Shown: positions 9,226 to 17,151, numbered from the stretch's first letter. The stretch: 64,000 nt of DNA from Solobacterium sp. (GCA_017510405.1 JAFWNG010000001.1:54000-117999); one strand, 5' to 3'. Notes: generated from the sequence alone by a model not told the origin. Translations and numbers: made by a program.

Positions 9226-10117
9226 TCAGTCTGTTCACCATCTCTCTGACGTCATCCGGAACAGATTCGCCCAGTACACGGAAACGGATCTGTTTTCCGG
9301 ATTCTTCTTTTTTCAGCAGTTCGCTGTACATGACCATACGGCCCAGCAGCATCTGCGTCTGTGTTGTTCTGTCTTTCTGTCCGTATACGAACGGCAGAGC
9401 GATCTCGATCGACTCGGGATCGGCGCGGAAACAGCTTGTTTTACAGCCGCGGATACGTTCCCAGCCTTCTTCTTCCGCCTGTGCCGCTGCCAGACGGCCG
9501 GCTTCTGTCAACTGTCTGCGCGAATACGGTCCGGCTTCTATTTCCCGGGAAACCATAGCCACGGTGTGGCGTACGGCATCTTCCCGGAAGATCTCTTCCG
9601 GCTTTTCCGCAGAGTCCCAGCTCCAGACGTCAATGCCGTGTTCTTCGGCCTTGCGCAGGATGCGTACCGTGATCTGCGGATCTTCTTTGTCAATGTAGCA
9701 GTAGCTTTCCAGATTCGATGGAATCTCAAGCTGCACTTCTTTCGGCCAGATCGGCGTCATGAAGAATACTACGTCTTTCAGGTACAGGCAGTTCAGCCGT
9801 TTCGGTATCTCCTGTCCCTTGGCTGCCCGGCTGATGGTCTCATAGAGTTTTTCATAGGAGTCATAGCCGGTCATATCTTTATAGGTATCCCACATTGCCT
9901 TCACCGACAGCCGCCGGATGGAGTCAAAGTGGGCATACCCGATGAGTCCCTTTTTCCGGGACATGGGTCCGCGCGCATAGAAAAACAGCAGATCTCCGTT
10001 ATGAAAATCGGTGAATCTCTTTTTGCTCGAGAGACGCCAGAAGATCATCTCGTGATTTCGGCAGAGCCGGTGGTATTCCAGCATTCTGTCATCTGTTACG
10101 TATGCGATCGAACTCAT
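9212..10117 (-). CDS. Unknown protein with PUA/EVE-like N-terminal domain
   Basis: A 301-residue cytoplasmic protein without a recognised name. The first 115 residues (for example MIFWRLSSKKRFTDFHNGDLLFFYA and KGLIGYAHFDSI) have the pattern of a PUA-like or EVE/ASCH beta-barrel: an aromatic-rich strand, an HNGDLLFFY turn and a GLIGYA strand. That fold usually recognises modified bases. The C-terminal half (about residues 120-300) is alpha/beta and charged. It starts 13 bases after the fhs stop and overlaps mnmG by 14 bases, so it is co-transcribed with a tRNA-modifying enzyme, which would suit an RNA-binding role. The fold call is by eye and tentative. Confidence 0.6.
   Translation of the reverse strand: MSSIAYVTDDRMLEYHRLCRNHEMIFWRLSSKKRFTDFHNGDLLFFYARGPMSRKKGLIGYAHFDSIRRLSVKAMWDTYKDMTGYDSYEKLYETISRAAKGQEIPKRLNCLYLKDVVFFMTPIWPKEVQLEIPSNLESYCYIDKEDPQITVRILRKAEEHGIDVWSWDSAEKPEEIFREDAVRHTVAMVSREIEAGPYSRRQLTEAGRLAAAQAEEEGWERIRGCKTSCFRADPESIEIALPFVYGQKDRTTQTQMLLGRMVMYSELLKKEESGKQIRFRVLGESVPDDVREMVNRLNERL
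9540..9553. promoter_or_regulatory. Candidate Noc-binding site
   Basis: The sequence ATTTCCCGGGAAAC matches 13 of 14 positions of the B. subtilis Noc-binding consensus ATTTCCCGGGAAAT. It lies within the PUA/EVE-like gene, as most Noc sites lie inside genes. A related sequence with 13 of 14 matches is at 39542 and a weaker one at 37024. The consensus is recalled from Bacillus and may differ in this organism. Confidence 0.45.
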
Positions 10118-10129
10118 AGTGATACCTGA

Positions 10130-11797
10130 TCAGAAGAGACCGTATGTCTCGCCTTTCTCGTCTACTCCCATATGGACTGCGGCTGGTACTTTTGGCAGAC
10201 CCGGCATAGTCAGGATACTGCCTGTGTAAACGACAACGAAGCCTGCGCCGGCAGAAATGGAAATGTCTTTTACATTGATCTTGTAGTTTCTCGGTCTTCC
10301 CTTCAGATTTGCATCATCGGAGAGGGAGTTCTGTGTCTTGGCCATGCATACCGGCAGTTTGTCCCATCCATAAGCCTTGTACTGCTCAATCTTTTCTTTG
10401 GCAAGATCGGAGAATACTGCACCGTCGGCACCGTATACCGTTGTTGCAATCGTGTTGACCTTATCTTCGATGGAGCTGTTCACATCATAGATCGGCGCAT
10501 AGTGTGTTTCGCCTTCCACGATCTCTGCGACTTTCTTTGCCAGTTCGCGCATGCCTTCGCCGCCGTTTGCCCATCCGTCTGCTTCTTCGACCGGATAGTT
10601 GTTCTCTCTGCACCAGTTCAGCAGCGCGCTGACTTCTGCCGGTGTATCTTTGGAGAACTTATTGATGGCTACGATGTACGGTACGCCGAATGCCTGGATG
10701 GATTCGATGTGCTTCTGGAGGTTTTCTGTTCCTTTGAGCATCGCTTCGACATTCTCTGTTTCCAGATCCGCTGCGTCAACGCCGCCGTGCATCTTGAGAG
10801 CACGTACAGTCGCAACGATGACTACTGCGTTCGGTTTCAGGTTTGCGGAACGGCACTTGATGTCGAGGAACTTCTCAGCACCGAGGTCAGCGCCGAAGCC
10901 TGCCTCTGTAACGACATAGTCAGCCAGTTTGAGAGCGAATTTTGTAGCGATCACAGAGTTGCAGCCGTGAGCGATATTTGCGAAAGGTCCGCCGTGTACA
11001 AGAACCGGTGTGTGTTCCAGTGTCTGTACGAGGTTCGGCTTGAGTGCTTCCTTCATGATGACTGTTGCTGCACCGGCAGCGTCAATGTCTTTGACTGTGA
11101 CCGGCTTGCCGTCGTATGTATAAGCGACGATGCAGCGGGAAATACGGTTTTCGAAATCTTTGAGATCGTCCGAAAGACACAGGATCGCCATAACTTCTGT
11201 CGCTACAGTAATAACAAAGTGGTCCTGACGCTCAACGCCGTTTGTACGCTTGAGCTGACCGATGGTGATGTCGCGCAGTGTGCGGTCATTCATATCCAGA
11301 CATCTCTTCCAGACGACTTTCTCCGGATCGATGTTGAGCGGGTTGCCCTGGAACATGGAGTTGTCCAGCATCGCAGCGATGAGGTTGTTGCAGGATGTGA
11401 TGGCGTGCATATCACCTGTGAAGTGCAGGTTGATGGATTCCATCGGAACGACCTGGGCATAGCCGCCGCCGGTTGCGCCGCCCTTTAATCCGAATACCGG
11501 ACCGAGGGACGGTTCTCTCAGACATGCCATGACATTCTTGCCTTCTTTGGCAAGACCATCTGCGAGACCTACTGTTGTTGTGGATTTTCCTTCACCGGCC
11601 TTGGTCGGTGTAATTGCTGTGACGAGGATCAGTTTGCCGTCTTCTCTGTCACTGACGCTGTTAATGAAATCCTGAGAGATCTTTGCTTTGTCTTTTCCAT
11701 AAGGCTCAAGTGCTTCTGCAGCAATACCTGCTTTTGCGGCGATCGTATAGATATCTTCCAGAGTCGCTGCCTGTGCGATGCGTAAATCGTTGTTCAT
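10130..11797 (-). CDS. fhs: Formate--tetrahydrofolate ligase
   Basis: ATP-dependent synthesis of 10-formyl-tetrahydrofolate from formate and THF, supplying purine and initiator-tRNA formylation in anaerobes. The 555-residue length is standard. The P-loop-like motif TPTKAGEGKSTTTVGLADGL (near residues 64-83) and the block LREPSLGPVFGLKGGATGGGY are characteristic, as is the VTEAGFGADLGAEKFLDIK segment. The start ATG follows GGAGG with 8-9 bases spacing. It is 28 bases after recR and 13 bases before the next gene, so it sits in a leftward run of housekeeping genes. Its placement downstream of recR is not the Bacillus arrangement. Confidence 0.98.
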   Translation of the reverse strand: MNNDLRIAQAATLEDIYTIAAKAGIAAEALEPYGKDKAKISQDFINSVSDREDGKLILVTAITPTKAGEGKSTTTVGLADGLAKEGKNVMACLREPSLGPVFGLKGGATGGGYAQVVPMESINLHFTGDMHAITSCNNLIAAMLDNSMFQGNPLNIDPEKVVWKRCLDMNDRTLRDITIGQLKRTNGVERQDHFVITVATEVMAILCLSDDLKDFENRISRCIVAYTYDGKPVTVKDIDAAGAATVIMKEALKPNLVQTLEHTPVLVHGGPFANIAHGCNSVIATKFALKLADYVVTEAGFGADLGAEKFLDIKCRSANLKPNAVVIVATVRALKMHGGVDAADLETENVEAMLKGTENLQKHIESIQAFGVPYIVAINKFSKDTPAEVSALLNWCRENNYPVEEADGWANGGEGMRELAKKVAEIVEGETHYAPIYDVNSSIEDKVNTIATTVYGADGAVFSDLAKEKIEQYKAYGWDKLPVCMAKTQNSLSDDANLKGRPRNYKINVKDISISAGAGFVVVYTGSILTMPGLPKVPAAVHMGVDEKGETYGLF

Positions 11798-11825
11798 AAA
11801 TGGTGTCCTCCTTATTCAGTGGAAT

Positions 11826-12422
11826 TTAACGGATCTCTTTCCGGTCGGAAAGAGCATGTGAAAGTGTCATCTCATCTGCGTAATCCAGTAAGCCGCCGGA
11901 CGGAAGTCCGTGCGCGATACGTGTTACGAGAAGTTCGGGATAGGTTTCTTTAAGCAGTCTGCCGAGATACATCGCGGTCGTTTCACCGTCGATCGTCGTA
12001 CTGGTTGCCAGTATGATCTCTCTGGCGTCTTTTGCCTGTTTCAGAAGAAGTTCAAGATCCAGATCTTCCGGCATGACGCCTTTGCTTGAGGAGATCAGAC
12101 CGTTCAGTACATGGTATACACCGAAGAATTCCCTTGTCTTTTCCATCGCGTTGACATCGCGGGAAGATTCAACGATGAGGATCTGCCGGTGATCACGTTT
12201 TTCATCGGCACAGATCTCGCATATATCATCATCTGTGAGATTGCCGCATACACTGCAGTGATGCAGATGTTCTTTTACATAGACCAGTGAGCGGGCAAAC
12301 CGTGTTACGTCTTCTTCATTCATTTCCGCTATCTTCAGGGCAAAACGTTCGGCAGTCCGTTCGCCTACGCCGGGCAGATAGCGAAAGCATTCGATCAGTT
12401 CATTCAGACTTTTCGGATACAT
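11826..12422 (-). CDS. recR: Recombination mediator protein RecR
   Basis: RecR forms a ring-shaped DNA clamp that works with RecO and RecF to load RecA on gapped DNA. The 198-residue protein has the N-terminal helix-hairpin-helix (YLPGVGERTAERFALKI), a four-cysteine zinc finger (CSVCGNLTDDDICEIC, about residues 57-72) and a Toprim domain starting ILIVESSRDVNAME. Length and domain order are canonical. It lies 3 bases after ybaB, within the classical dnaX-ybaB-recR operon. Confidence 0.97.
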   Translation of the reverse strand: MYPKSLNELIECFRYLPGVGERTAERFALKIAEMNEEDVTRFARSLVYVKEHLHHCSVCGNLTDDDICEICADEKRDHRQILIVESSRDVNAMEKTREFFGVYHVLNGLISSSKGVMPEDLDLELLLKQAKDAREIILATSTTIDGETTAMYLGRLLKETYPELLVTRIAHGLPSGGLLDYADEMTLSHALSDRKEIR

Positions 12423-12425
12423 TCC

Positions 12426-12734
12426 TCAGAACCCCGGGAAATTCATACCGGAAGCCATGACGCCCAGCTTGTCTTCTCTGTCCGCCGCTGCTTTTTCGAC
12501 AGCGTTGTTAACAGCGATCAGGATCATGTCCTGCAGCATTTCTCTGTCTTCCGGGTTCATCAGTTCTTCACTGATCAGAACTTCCTGTACTTCATTGGCT
12601 CCGTTGACTTTGACTTTTACGCCTTCGTCCGAACCGGAAACGCCTTCGTAGATCGTTGCATTCAGTTCTTCCTGGATCTTGCCAAGATTCTGCTGCATTG
12701 CCTGTGCCTGTTCCATTAATTTCTGGATATCCAC
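12426..12734 (-). CDS. ybaB: Nucleoid-associated protein YbaB/EbfC family
   Basis: Small dimeric DNA-binding protein of 102 residues. It begins MDIQKLMEQAQAMQQNL, the Met/Gln-rich N-terminal helix typical of YbaB, and contains the central motif VKVKVNGANEVQEVLISEE. Members bind DNA broadly and are almost always encoded between dnaX and recR, as here, with 1-3 base gaps on either side. The short C-terminus ends in MNFPGF, a common YbaB ending. Specific function in this organism is unknown. Confidence 0.95.
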   Translation of the reverse strand: MDIQKLMEQAQAMQQNLGKIQEELNATIYEGVSGSDEGVKVKVNGANEVQEVLISEELMNPEDREMLQDMILIAVNNAVEKAAADREDKLGVMASGMNFPGF

Positions 12735-12735
12735 G

Positions 12736-14511
12736 TTATTCTCCTCCTATGATCGTTACATTTTCTTTACCGAAGAGATTTATCACTTTCTCTTCAGGGG
12801 TCAGTTCTTTTACTTCATCCTGTGTGTACTTTACGATCGTACACGGTTCCGGAAGTGTTCCGGCTTTTCGTTTCTCTACAAAGAGACGGACGGCTTCCTG
12901 GTAAACACTGTCCTGTACCGCATACAGCATTTTATCCGACTGCACGGTTCTCTGCAGGAAATAATACAGCTGTTCGTTCATCATCGGATCGTTGATCCGG
13001 TTGGCAATTGCCTGTGAATGCACCGTCAGGATCACGCAGTCTTTTCCTGCTGCAGCGGTCTTTGCCTGGTTCAGAAGAACAGCGTATTTCTGGTCTTCAA
13101 AACTGGCTTCTTCTGATACATGCATGTATGCTTCTTCAAACTCCGTTTTTGCCTGTTTATTGCATTGAACAAGCAATTCTACGACTTTTTCCGCATCCAG
13201 TTCAGGTGCTTCTTTCTCTGGTATGCTTGCATGTATTTCGAAACTTTCTGTTTCTTCGTTTTCCGGTGCTGTTTCAGCGGGTTCTTCTGCTGGTTTCAGA
13301 GTGATTTCTGCAGGTGTTTCCGGCTGGATCTCCATCGGTTTTTCTTCTTTCTGAACGACCGGCTGAATCACTTGCGGCTGCGGCTTCGGAACAGGTTTTG
13401 GCTGCACATACTGTACGGTTTTCTGTTCGATTCTGTTCTGATCGTTCATCAGCTTCAGACAGTGGATCTCCATACAGCTGATTGCGTTAACTGCGAAACG
13501 GAACTGGTTTTTCGTCTCCAGGAATTCCTGTGCCATTGCCAGGTACGCAGTGGATATGTTTTCCTGCGCCAGCTGTTCTGCCTGTTCTCCTGTAAGGATC
13601 GAAAGCAGTTCTTTCTTTCCGGTATTTGCGTATACGGTGCAGTCTTTCAGGATCTCAATGAGACCGTCTGTATATCTCTGCAGATCCAGACCCTGCTGCT
13701 CGTACGCCTGCATCTTTTTCAGGATCGACTCAATATCGCCGGTATTGATATTGTGGATCAGATCGACTTTTTCTTCTGTTGTCGTCAGACCGTAGATCTT
13801 ATCGATCTCCTCCAGTGTGATATGGTCATCTGTATATGCCGCACACTGGTCCATAATACTTAACGCGTCACGCATACCGCCTTCTGAGAGGTCTGCGATC
13901 ATCATCGCTGCATCCTTATCTATATAGATGCCCTCTTTTTCACCGATTTTCATCAGATGGTCACGGATCTGCCAGGTGTTGACTCTTGTGAAATCAAAGC
14001 GCTGGCAGCGGGAGATGATCGTCGGCAGTAATTTCTGCGGATCCGTCGTTGCCAGGACGAAAATCACGTTCTCCGGCGGCTCCTCCAGTGTCTTCAGCAG
14101 TGCGCTGGAGGCAGCGGAGGACAGCTGATGCACCTCATCGACGATATAGATCTTGTATTTGCCCTGCATTGGGGCTAATCTTGCACGTTCAATGAGTTCA
14201 CGGATGTTTTCCACGTGTGTTTCGTTTGCTGCATTGATCTCAATAATATCCGGATGTGTGCCATTTGCGGAAGCTATGCAGTTCTCACAGTGTCCGCAAG
14301 GTGCTTCTGCTCTGTTCTCACAGTTCACAGATTTAGCCAGCAGACGGGCCATAGTTGTTTTTCCGGTGCCTCTTGGGCCGCAGAATAAATAAGCATGGCC
14401 GATTTTATCGCTTCGAACTGCATTTCGAATCGATTTGACAACATATTCCTGTCCTACGACCTCATCAAATGTCGTGGATCTGTATTTCTGATAAAGTGCT
14501 GTTCTTCCCAT
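12736..14511 (-). CDS. dnaX: DNA polymerase III subunit gamma/tau
   Basis: Clamp-loader ATPase that opens and loads the DnaN sliding clamp. From the ATG at 14509-14511 (MGRTALYQKYRSTTFDEV) the product is 591 residues; longer in-frame starts lack a ribosome site. It has the Walker A motif GPRGTGKTTMARLLAKS, a cysteine-rich zinc module (CENRAEAPCGHCENC), DEVHQLSS for Walker B, and the SRCQRFDF sensor. The C-terminal region from about residue 375 is Pro/Glu/Gln-rich and then folds into the tau-type polymerase-binding domain. I saw no obvious gamma-producing slippage site, but did not search exhaustively. It heads dnaX-ybaB-recR. Confidence 0.96.
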   Translation of the reverse strand: MGRTALYQKYRSTTFDEVVGQEYVVKSIRNAVRSDKIGHAYLFCGPRGTGKTTMARLLAKSVNCENRAEAPCGHCENCIASANGTHPDIIEINAANETHVENIRELIERARLAPMQGKYKIYIVDEVHQLSSAASSALLKTLEEPPENVIFVLATTDPQKLLPTIISRCQRFDFTRVNTWQIRDHLMKIGEKEGIYIDKDAAMMIADLSEGGMRDALSIMDQCAAYTDDHITLEEIDKIYGLTTTEEKVDLIHNINTGDIESILKKMQAYEQQGLDLQRYTDGLIEILKDCTVYANTGKKELLSILTGEQAEQLAQENISTAYLAMAQEFLETKNQFRFAVNAISCMEIHCLKLMNDQNRIEQKTVQYVQPKPVPKPQPQVIQPVVQKEEKPMEIQPETPAEITLKPAEEPAETAPENEETESFEIHASIPEKEAPELDAEKVVELLVQCNKQAKTEFEEAYMHVSEEASFEDQKYAVLLNQAKTAAAGKDCVILTVHSQAIANRINDPMMNEQLYYFLQRTVQSDKMLYAVQDSVYQEAVRLFVEKRKAGTLPEPCTIVKYTQDEVKELTPEEKVINLFGKENVTIIGGE

Positions 14512-14579
14512 ATAGTCACCCGTATAATGCATAATTATAACAAAATCCTGCATGCTATTGCAGGATTCCGGGTTTAATA

Positions 14580-15056
14580 TTACGCATTTTGCTCCAATTT
14601 CTTGGTTTTACGCTTATTTTTGAAGAATTCTTTCAGAATATTCGCACATTCTTCTTTCATTACACCGGAATAGATGCCTGGATGATGATTGATACGCTCT
14701 AATTTGCGTATATCGATCAATGTGTCCGTACATCCGCCTTTCGGATCTTCCGTTCCGTAGTAAACATTTCGAATTCTGGATTGAATGATTGCACCGGTGC
14801 ACATCATACATGGTTCAAGTGTTACATACAGATCACAATCCTTCAGATTCCAGTTACCAAGTTTCCTGCTGGCCTTCTGTATTGCGACGATCTCAGCATG
14901 AAGAATTGCCTGCTGTTTCTTTTCTTTCTGGTTATGACCTCGTGCAATAACCTTATCATCCTGTACAATGACGCATCCAACAGGCACTTCATCGATTTTT
15001 TGTGCTTTTTCTGCCTCTTTTAAGGCTAATTTCATAAAATATTCCGGTGTTTTCAT
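14580..15056 (-). CDS. tadA: tRNA-specific adenosine deaminase TadA
   Basis: Deaminates A34 to inosine in the anticodon of tRNA-Arg(ACG), needed to read CGN codons. The product from the ATG at 15054-15056 (MKTPEYFMKLALKEAEKAQ) is 158 residues. It has the catalytic zinc motif HAEIVAI (His and Glu) and PCMMC (two zinc cysteines) in the cytidine-deaminase fold, plus the basic C-terminus KNKRKTKK. A longer frame reaching 15131 would run through the SRP RNA gene and is rejected. No strong ribosome site precedes this start. It follows the SRP RNA by about 10 bases, as part of the serS/SRP RNA/tadA/dnaX neighbourhood shared with Bacillus in slightly different order. Confidence 0.93.
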   Translation of the reverse strand: MKTPEYFMKLALKEAEKAQKIDEVPVGCVIVQDDKVIARGHNQKEKKQQAILHAEIVAIQKASRKLGNWNLKDCDLYVTLEPCMMCTGAIIQSRIRNVYYGTEDPKGGCTDTLIDIRKLERINHHPGIYSGVMKEECANILKEFFKNKRKTKKLEQNA

Positions 15057-15069
15057 AAGAATTAAAAAT

Positions 15070-15143
15070 GGTACACCCAAGCAGAGGTCCATATGGCTGC
15101 TACCTTCCGGTCCTGACCAGGTTCTGAGCATACTTGTTGTACC
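15070..15143 (-). ncRNA. ffs: Signal recognition particle RNA (small bacterial type)
   Basis: Read on the minus strand, the sequence contains the conserved SRP RNA apical domain GGTCAGGACCGGAAGGTAGC, including the GGAA tetraloop region and the asymmetric loop that bind Ffh. The ends pair (GGTACA with TGTACC), closing a single rod of about 74 nucleotides, so this is the short 4.5S-like form without an Alu domain. A T-rich tail (complement of 15061-15069) follows the last stem and may end transcription. A promoter with a perfect TATAAT precedes the 5' end. Confidence 0.93.
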
Positions 15144-15149
15144 GTGATT

Positions 15150-15177
15150 ATTATAGCAAAACTGTTTCTGTAATCAA
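15150..15177 (-). promoter_or_regulatory. SRP RNA promoter
   Basis: On the minus strand TTGATT (complement of 15172-15177) and TATAAT (complement of 15150-15155) are separated by 16 bases. The first base of the SRP RNA stem is 7 bases after the -10, which fits a transcription start at about 15143. It is a strong sigma-A-type promoter located between the serS-side parS site and the RNA. Confidence 0.8.
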
Positions 15178-15187
15178 TAGCGGATTT

Positions 15188-15203
15188 TGTTTCACGTGAA
15201 ACA
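15188..15203. promoter_or_regulatory. parS centromere site 1
   Basis: The 16-base palindrome TGTTTCACGTGAAACA is identical to the Bacillota parS consensus bound by ParB/Spo0J. It ends 5 bases from the serS stop codon and lies just upstream of the SRP RNA promoter. Together with the copy at 16571 it gives two ParB loading sites 1.4 kb apart, about 14 kb from the DnaA-box cluster. Confidence 0.93.
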
Positions 15204-15207
15204 ATGA

Positions 15208-16494
15208 TTACTTCGTAGGAACGAGTTTTTCCTGTCCGCCCATATATGGACGAAGCGGTTCCGGAATTTTTACTGTTCCGTCTGCCTGAAGATTGTTTTC
15301 GAAGAACGCAATTAACATTCTCGGCGGAGCGACTACCGTGTTATTCAGTGTATGCGGGAAATAGTTGCCTTTTTCACCGCGAATACGGATATTCAGACGT
15401 CTTGCCTGTGCATCACCGAGGTTAGAGCAGCTTCCGACTTCGAAATATTTCTTCTGACGAGGTGACCACGCTTCTACATCGCAGCTCTTTACCTTCAGAT
15501 CTGCCAGGTCACCAGAGCAGCATTCCAGCGTTCTGACCGGGATATCCAGCGTACGGAAGAAGTCTACTGTGTTCTTCCACAGGATGTCATACCATTTTTT
15601 GGAGTCTTCCGGCTCACAAACTACTACCATTTCCTGTTTTTCGAACTGATGGACTCTGTAAAGACCTCTTTCTTCGATTCCATGTGCACCAACTTCTTTA
15701 CGGAAGCACGGGCTGTACGATGTCAGAGCATAAGGAAGCTCTTTCTGCGGAATCAGCTGGTTAATAAAGCGTCCAACCATGGAATGTTCCGATGTACCGA
15801 TCAGATAGAGATCTTCTCCTTCGATCTTATACATCATATTTTCCATTTCTTTGAAACTCATAACGCCTTTTACAACATCGCCATGGATCATGAACGGCGG
15901 AATGAAGTATGTGAATCCTCTGTTGATCATGAAATCACGCGCATATGCAAGAATCGAGGAATGAAGACGTGCAACATCACCTTTCAGATAATAGAAGCCA
16001 TTACCGGATGTTCTGCCTGCGGAATCCAGATCCAGACCGTCAAATGTTGCAATAATATCTGTATGATACGGAATTTCATAATCCGGGATAATCGGTTCAC
16101 CGAACTTTTCAATTTCAACGTTTTCAGAGTCATCTTTACCGATCGGTACTGTAGGATCAATGATATTCGGAATAACCATCATTCTGGTTTTGATTTCTTC
16201 TTCCAGTTTCTGTTCAGCGACTTCCAGATCCTGCAGTTCCTGGTTGATTTCTTTAACACGGGCTTTTGCTTTCTCTGCGTCTTCCTTTTTCCCTTCACGC
16301 ATGAACATACCGATCTGCTTGGAAGTCTTGTTTACTTCACCGCGCAGACTGTCACCTTTTGTCTTCGCAGCACGGTACTCTTTGTCCATCTGTAATACTT
16401 CATCCACAAGAACAAGCTTTTCATCCTGGAATTTCTTTTTGATGTTTTCTTTTACAATCTCAGGATTTTCACGAATCAGTTTAATGTCGATCAT
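15208..16494 (-). CDS. serS: Serine--tRNA ligase
   Basis: Class II aminoacyl-tRNA synthetase charging tRNA-Ser. The 428-residue protein has the N-terminal long antiparallel coiled coil (about residues 28-105) that grips the tRNA-Ser variable arm. Motif 2 (SPCFRKEVGAHGIEERGLYRVHQF) and motif 3 (LNIRIRGE and the later NNTVVAPPRMLIAFFEN) are plain. The start is preceded by AAAGGAG. Upstream is a complete T-box leader, so expression should rise when uncharged tRNA-Ser accumulates. parS sites flank the gene on both sides. Confidence 0.98.
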   Translation of the reverse strand: MIDIKLIRENPEIVKENIKKKFQDEKLVLVDEVLQMDKEYRAAKTKGDSLRGEVNKTSKQIGMFMREGKKEDAEKAKARVKEINQELQDLEVAEQKLEEEIKTRMMVIPNIIDPTVPIGKDDSENVEIEKFGEPIIPDYEIPYHTDIIATFDGLDLDSAGRTSGNGFYYLKGDVARLHSSILAYARDFMINRGFTYFIPPFMIHGDVVKGVMSFKEMENMMYKIEGEDLYLIGTSEHSMVGRFINQLIPQKELPYALTSYSPCFRKEVGAHGIEERGLYRVHQFEKQEMVVVCEPEDSKKWYDILWKNTVDFFRTLDIPVRTLECCSGDLADLKVKSCDVEAWSPRQKKYFEVGSCSNLGDAQARRLNIRIRGEKGNYFPHTLNNTVVAPPRMLIAFFENNLQADGTVKIPEPLRPYMGGQEKLVPTK

Positions 16495-16507
16495 TTTCTT
16501 TCTCCTT

Positions 16508-16735
16508 TAAAATAAAAACGTCCCTCAGCAAAGGGACGATAGATCGCGGTGCCACCCTTCTTATCACAATTGTTTCACGTGAAACAATTGGATCACTCTG
16601 GTATCTGGATAACGGACAGTCCGGAAAGTATTGGTTTCACTCCGAGGTGGATTTCATTACGATCGTGACAGCTTTCATCAACCGCTGACTTTCTACATAA
16701 CAGATCTGTAACTACTTGTCCTCATCAACGTATTC
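16508..16735 (-). promoter_or_regulatory. T-box riboswitch of serS
   Basis: The leader, read on the minus strand, contains the near-universal T-box sequence AAGGGTGGCACCGCG (complement of 16545-16559), whose TGGC bulge pairs with the tRNA acceptor end. It also has stem I elements (GATGAGGACAAGTAGTTA and AGTCAGCGGTTGATGAAAG). A serine codon TCC at the complement of 16649-16651 sits where the specifier is expected, and the call on that triplet is by eye. Downstream is an intrinsic terminator with stem CGTCCCTTTG/GAGGGACG and a T run, mutually exclusive with the antiterminator AAGGG-CCCTT pairing. The stem III position is occupied by the parS palindrome at 16567-16590. Confidence 0.92.
16567..16590. 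promoter_or_regulatory. parS centromere site 2 inside the T-box leader
   Basis: A perfect 24-base palindrome (12-base arms, centre between 16578 and 16579) contains an exact parS core TGTTTCACGTGAAACA at 16571-16586. It is transcribed as part of the serS leader, between stem I/II and the antiterminator, where it would fold into a 12-pair hairpin. The same bases are therefore a probable ParB-binding centromere in DNA and a structural stem in RNA. Confidence 0.93.
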
Positions 16736-16741
16736 TAAAAT

Positions 16742-16793
16742 ATTTTAGGCGTTAACTTTATTATTTGTCAAGGTTCACAAGTCGTATTATACT
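16742..16793. promoter_or_regulatory. Overlapping divergent promoters of serS leader and the 16828 gene
   Basis: Minus strand: TTGACA (complement of 16766-16771) and TAAAAT (complement of 16742-16747), 18-base spacer, pointing at the T-box leader. Plus strand: TTGTCA (16765-16770) and TATACT (16788-16793), 17-base spacer, pointing at the small basic protein gene. The two -35 hexamers lie on top of each other, so one polymerase should exclude the other. Confidence 0.7.
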
Positions 16794-16827
16794 TAAACTA
16801 GTACGTACAACATAAGGGTAAGGGTAT

Positions 16828-17103
16828 ATGGCAGACAATAAGAAGAATAAGGAATTACAGTATCAGAAGAAGCTTCAGTACAATAACGAGTACAATAGAA
16901 AGAACTATCGTTCCTTCTCTATTCGTTTTAACATCAAGGATGAAGCTGATATTATTGAATGGCTGGAAAGTAAAGAAGGTGTAAAATCGTATGTCACGGA
17001 ACTGATCCAGAACGATATACGCAAAACCGCAAAGAAAGCGGAAAAAGCTGAAAAAGCCGAAAAAAGTGAGAAGGCTTCCAAAAAGAAGAAGAAATCAAAA
17101 TAA
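16828..17103 (+). CDS. Small basic protein with ribbon-helix-helix-like core
   Basis: A 91-residue protein of unknown function. The centre YRSFSIRFNIKDEADIIEWL followed by KSYVTELIQNDIRK has the strand-helix-helix pattern of small ribbon-helix-helix (Arc/MetJ-like) proteins that are common in Bacillota. The C-terminus is a lysine-rich tail of repeated KAEKAEK units ending in poly-lysine, a likely nucleic-acid-binding or disordered tail. It has its own promoter, facing away from serS, and a terminator directly after the stop. A DNA-binding role is an inference from the core pattern and charge. Confidence 0.8.
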   Translation: MADNKKNKELQYQKKLQYNNEYNRKNYRSFSIRFNIKDEADIIEWLESKEGVKSYVTELIQNDIRKTAKKAEKAEKAEKSEKASKKKKKSK

Positions 17104-17116
17104 CATGCTTGCATAT

Positions 17117-17146
17117 AAAAACTGAATAGAAATTCAGTTTTTTTAT
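17117..17146 (+). terminator. Intrinsic terminator after the small basic gene
   Basis: AAAACTGAAT, a short AGAA loop and ATTCAGTTTT form a 10-base stem followed by a T run ending near 17146. It separates the small basic gene from the sigma factor cassette. Confidence 0.85.
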
Positions 17147-17151
17147 TTTCA

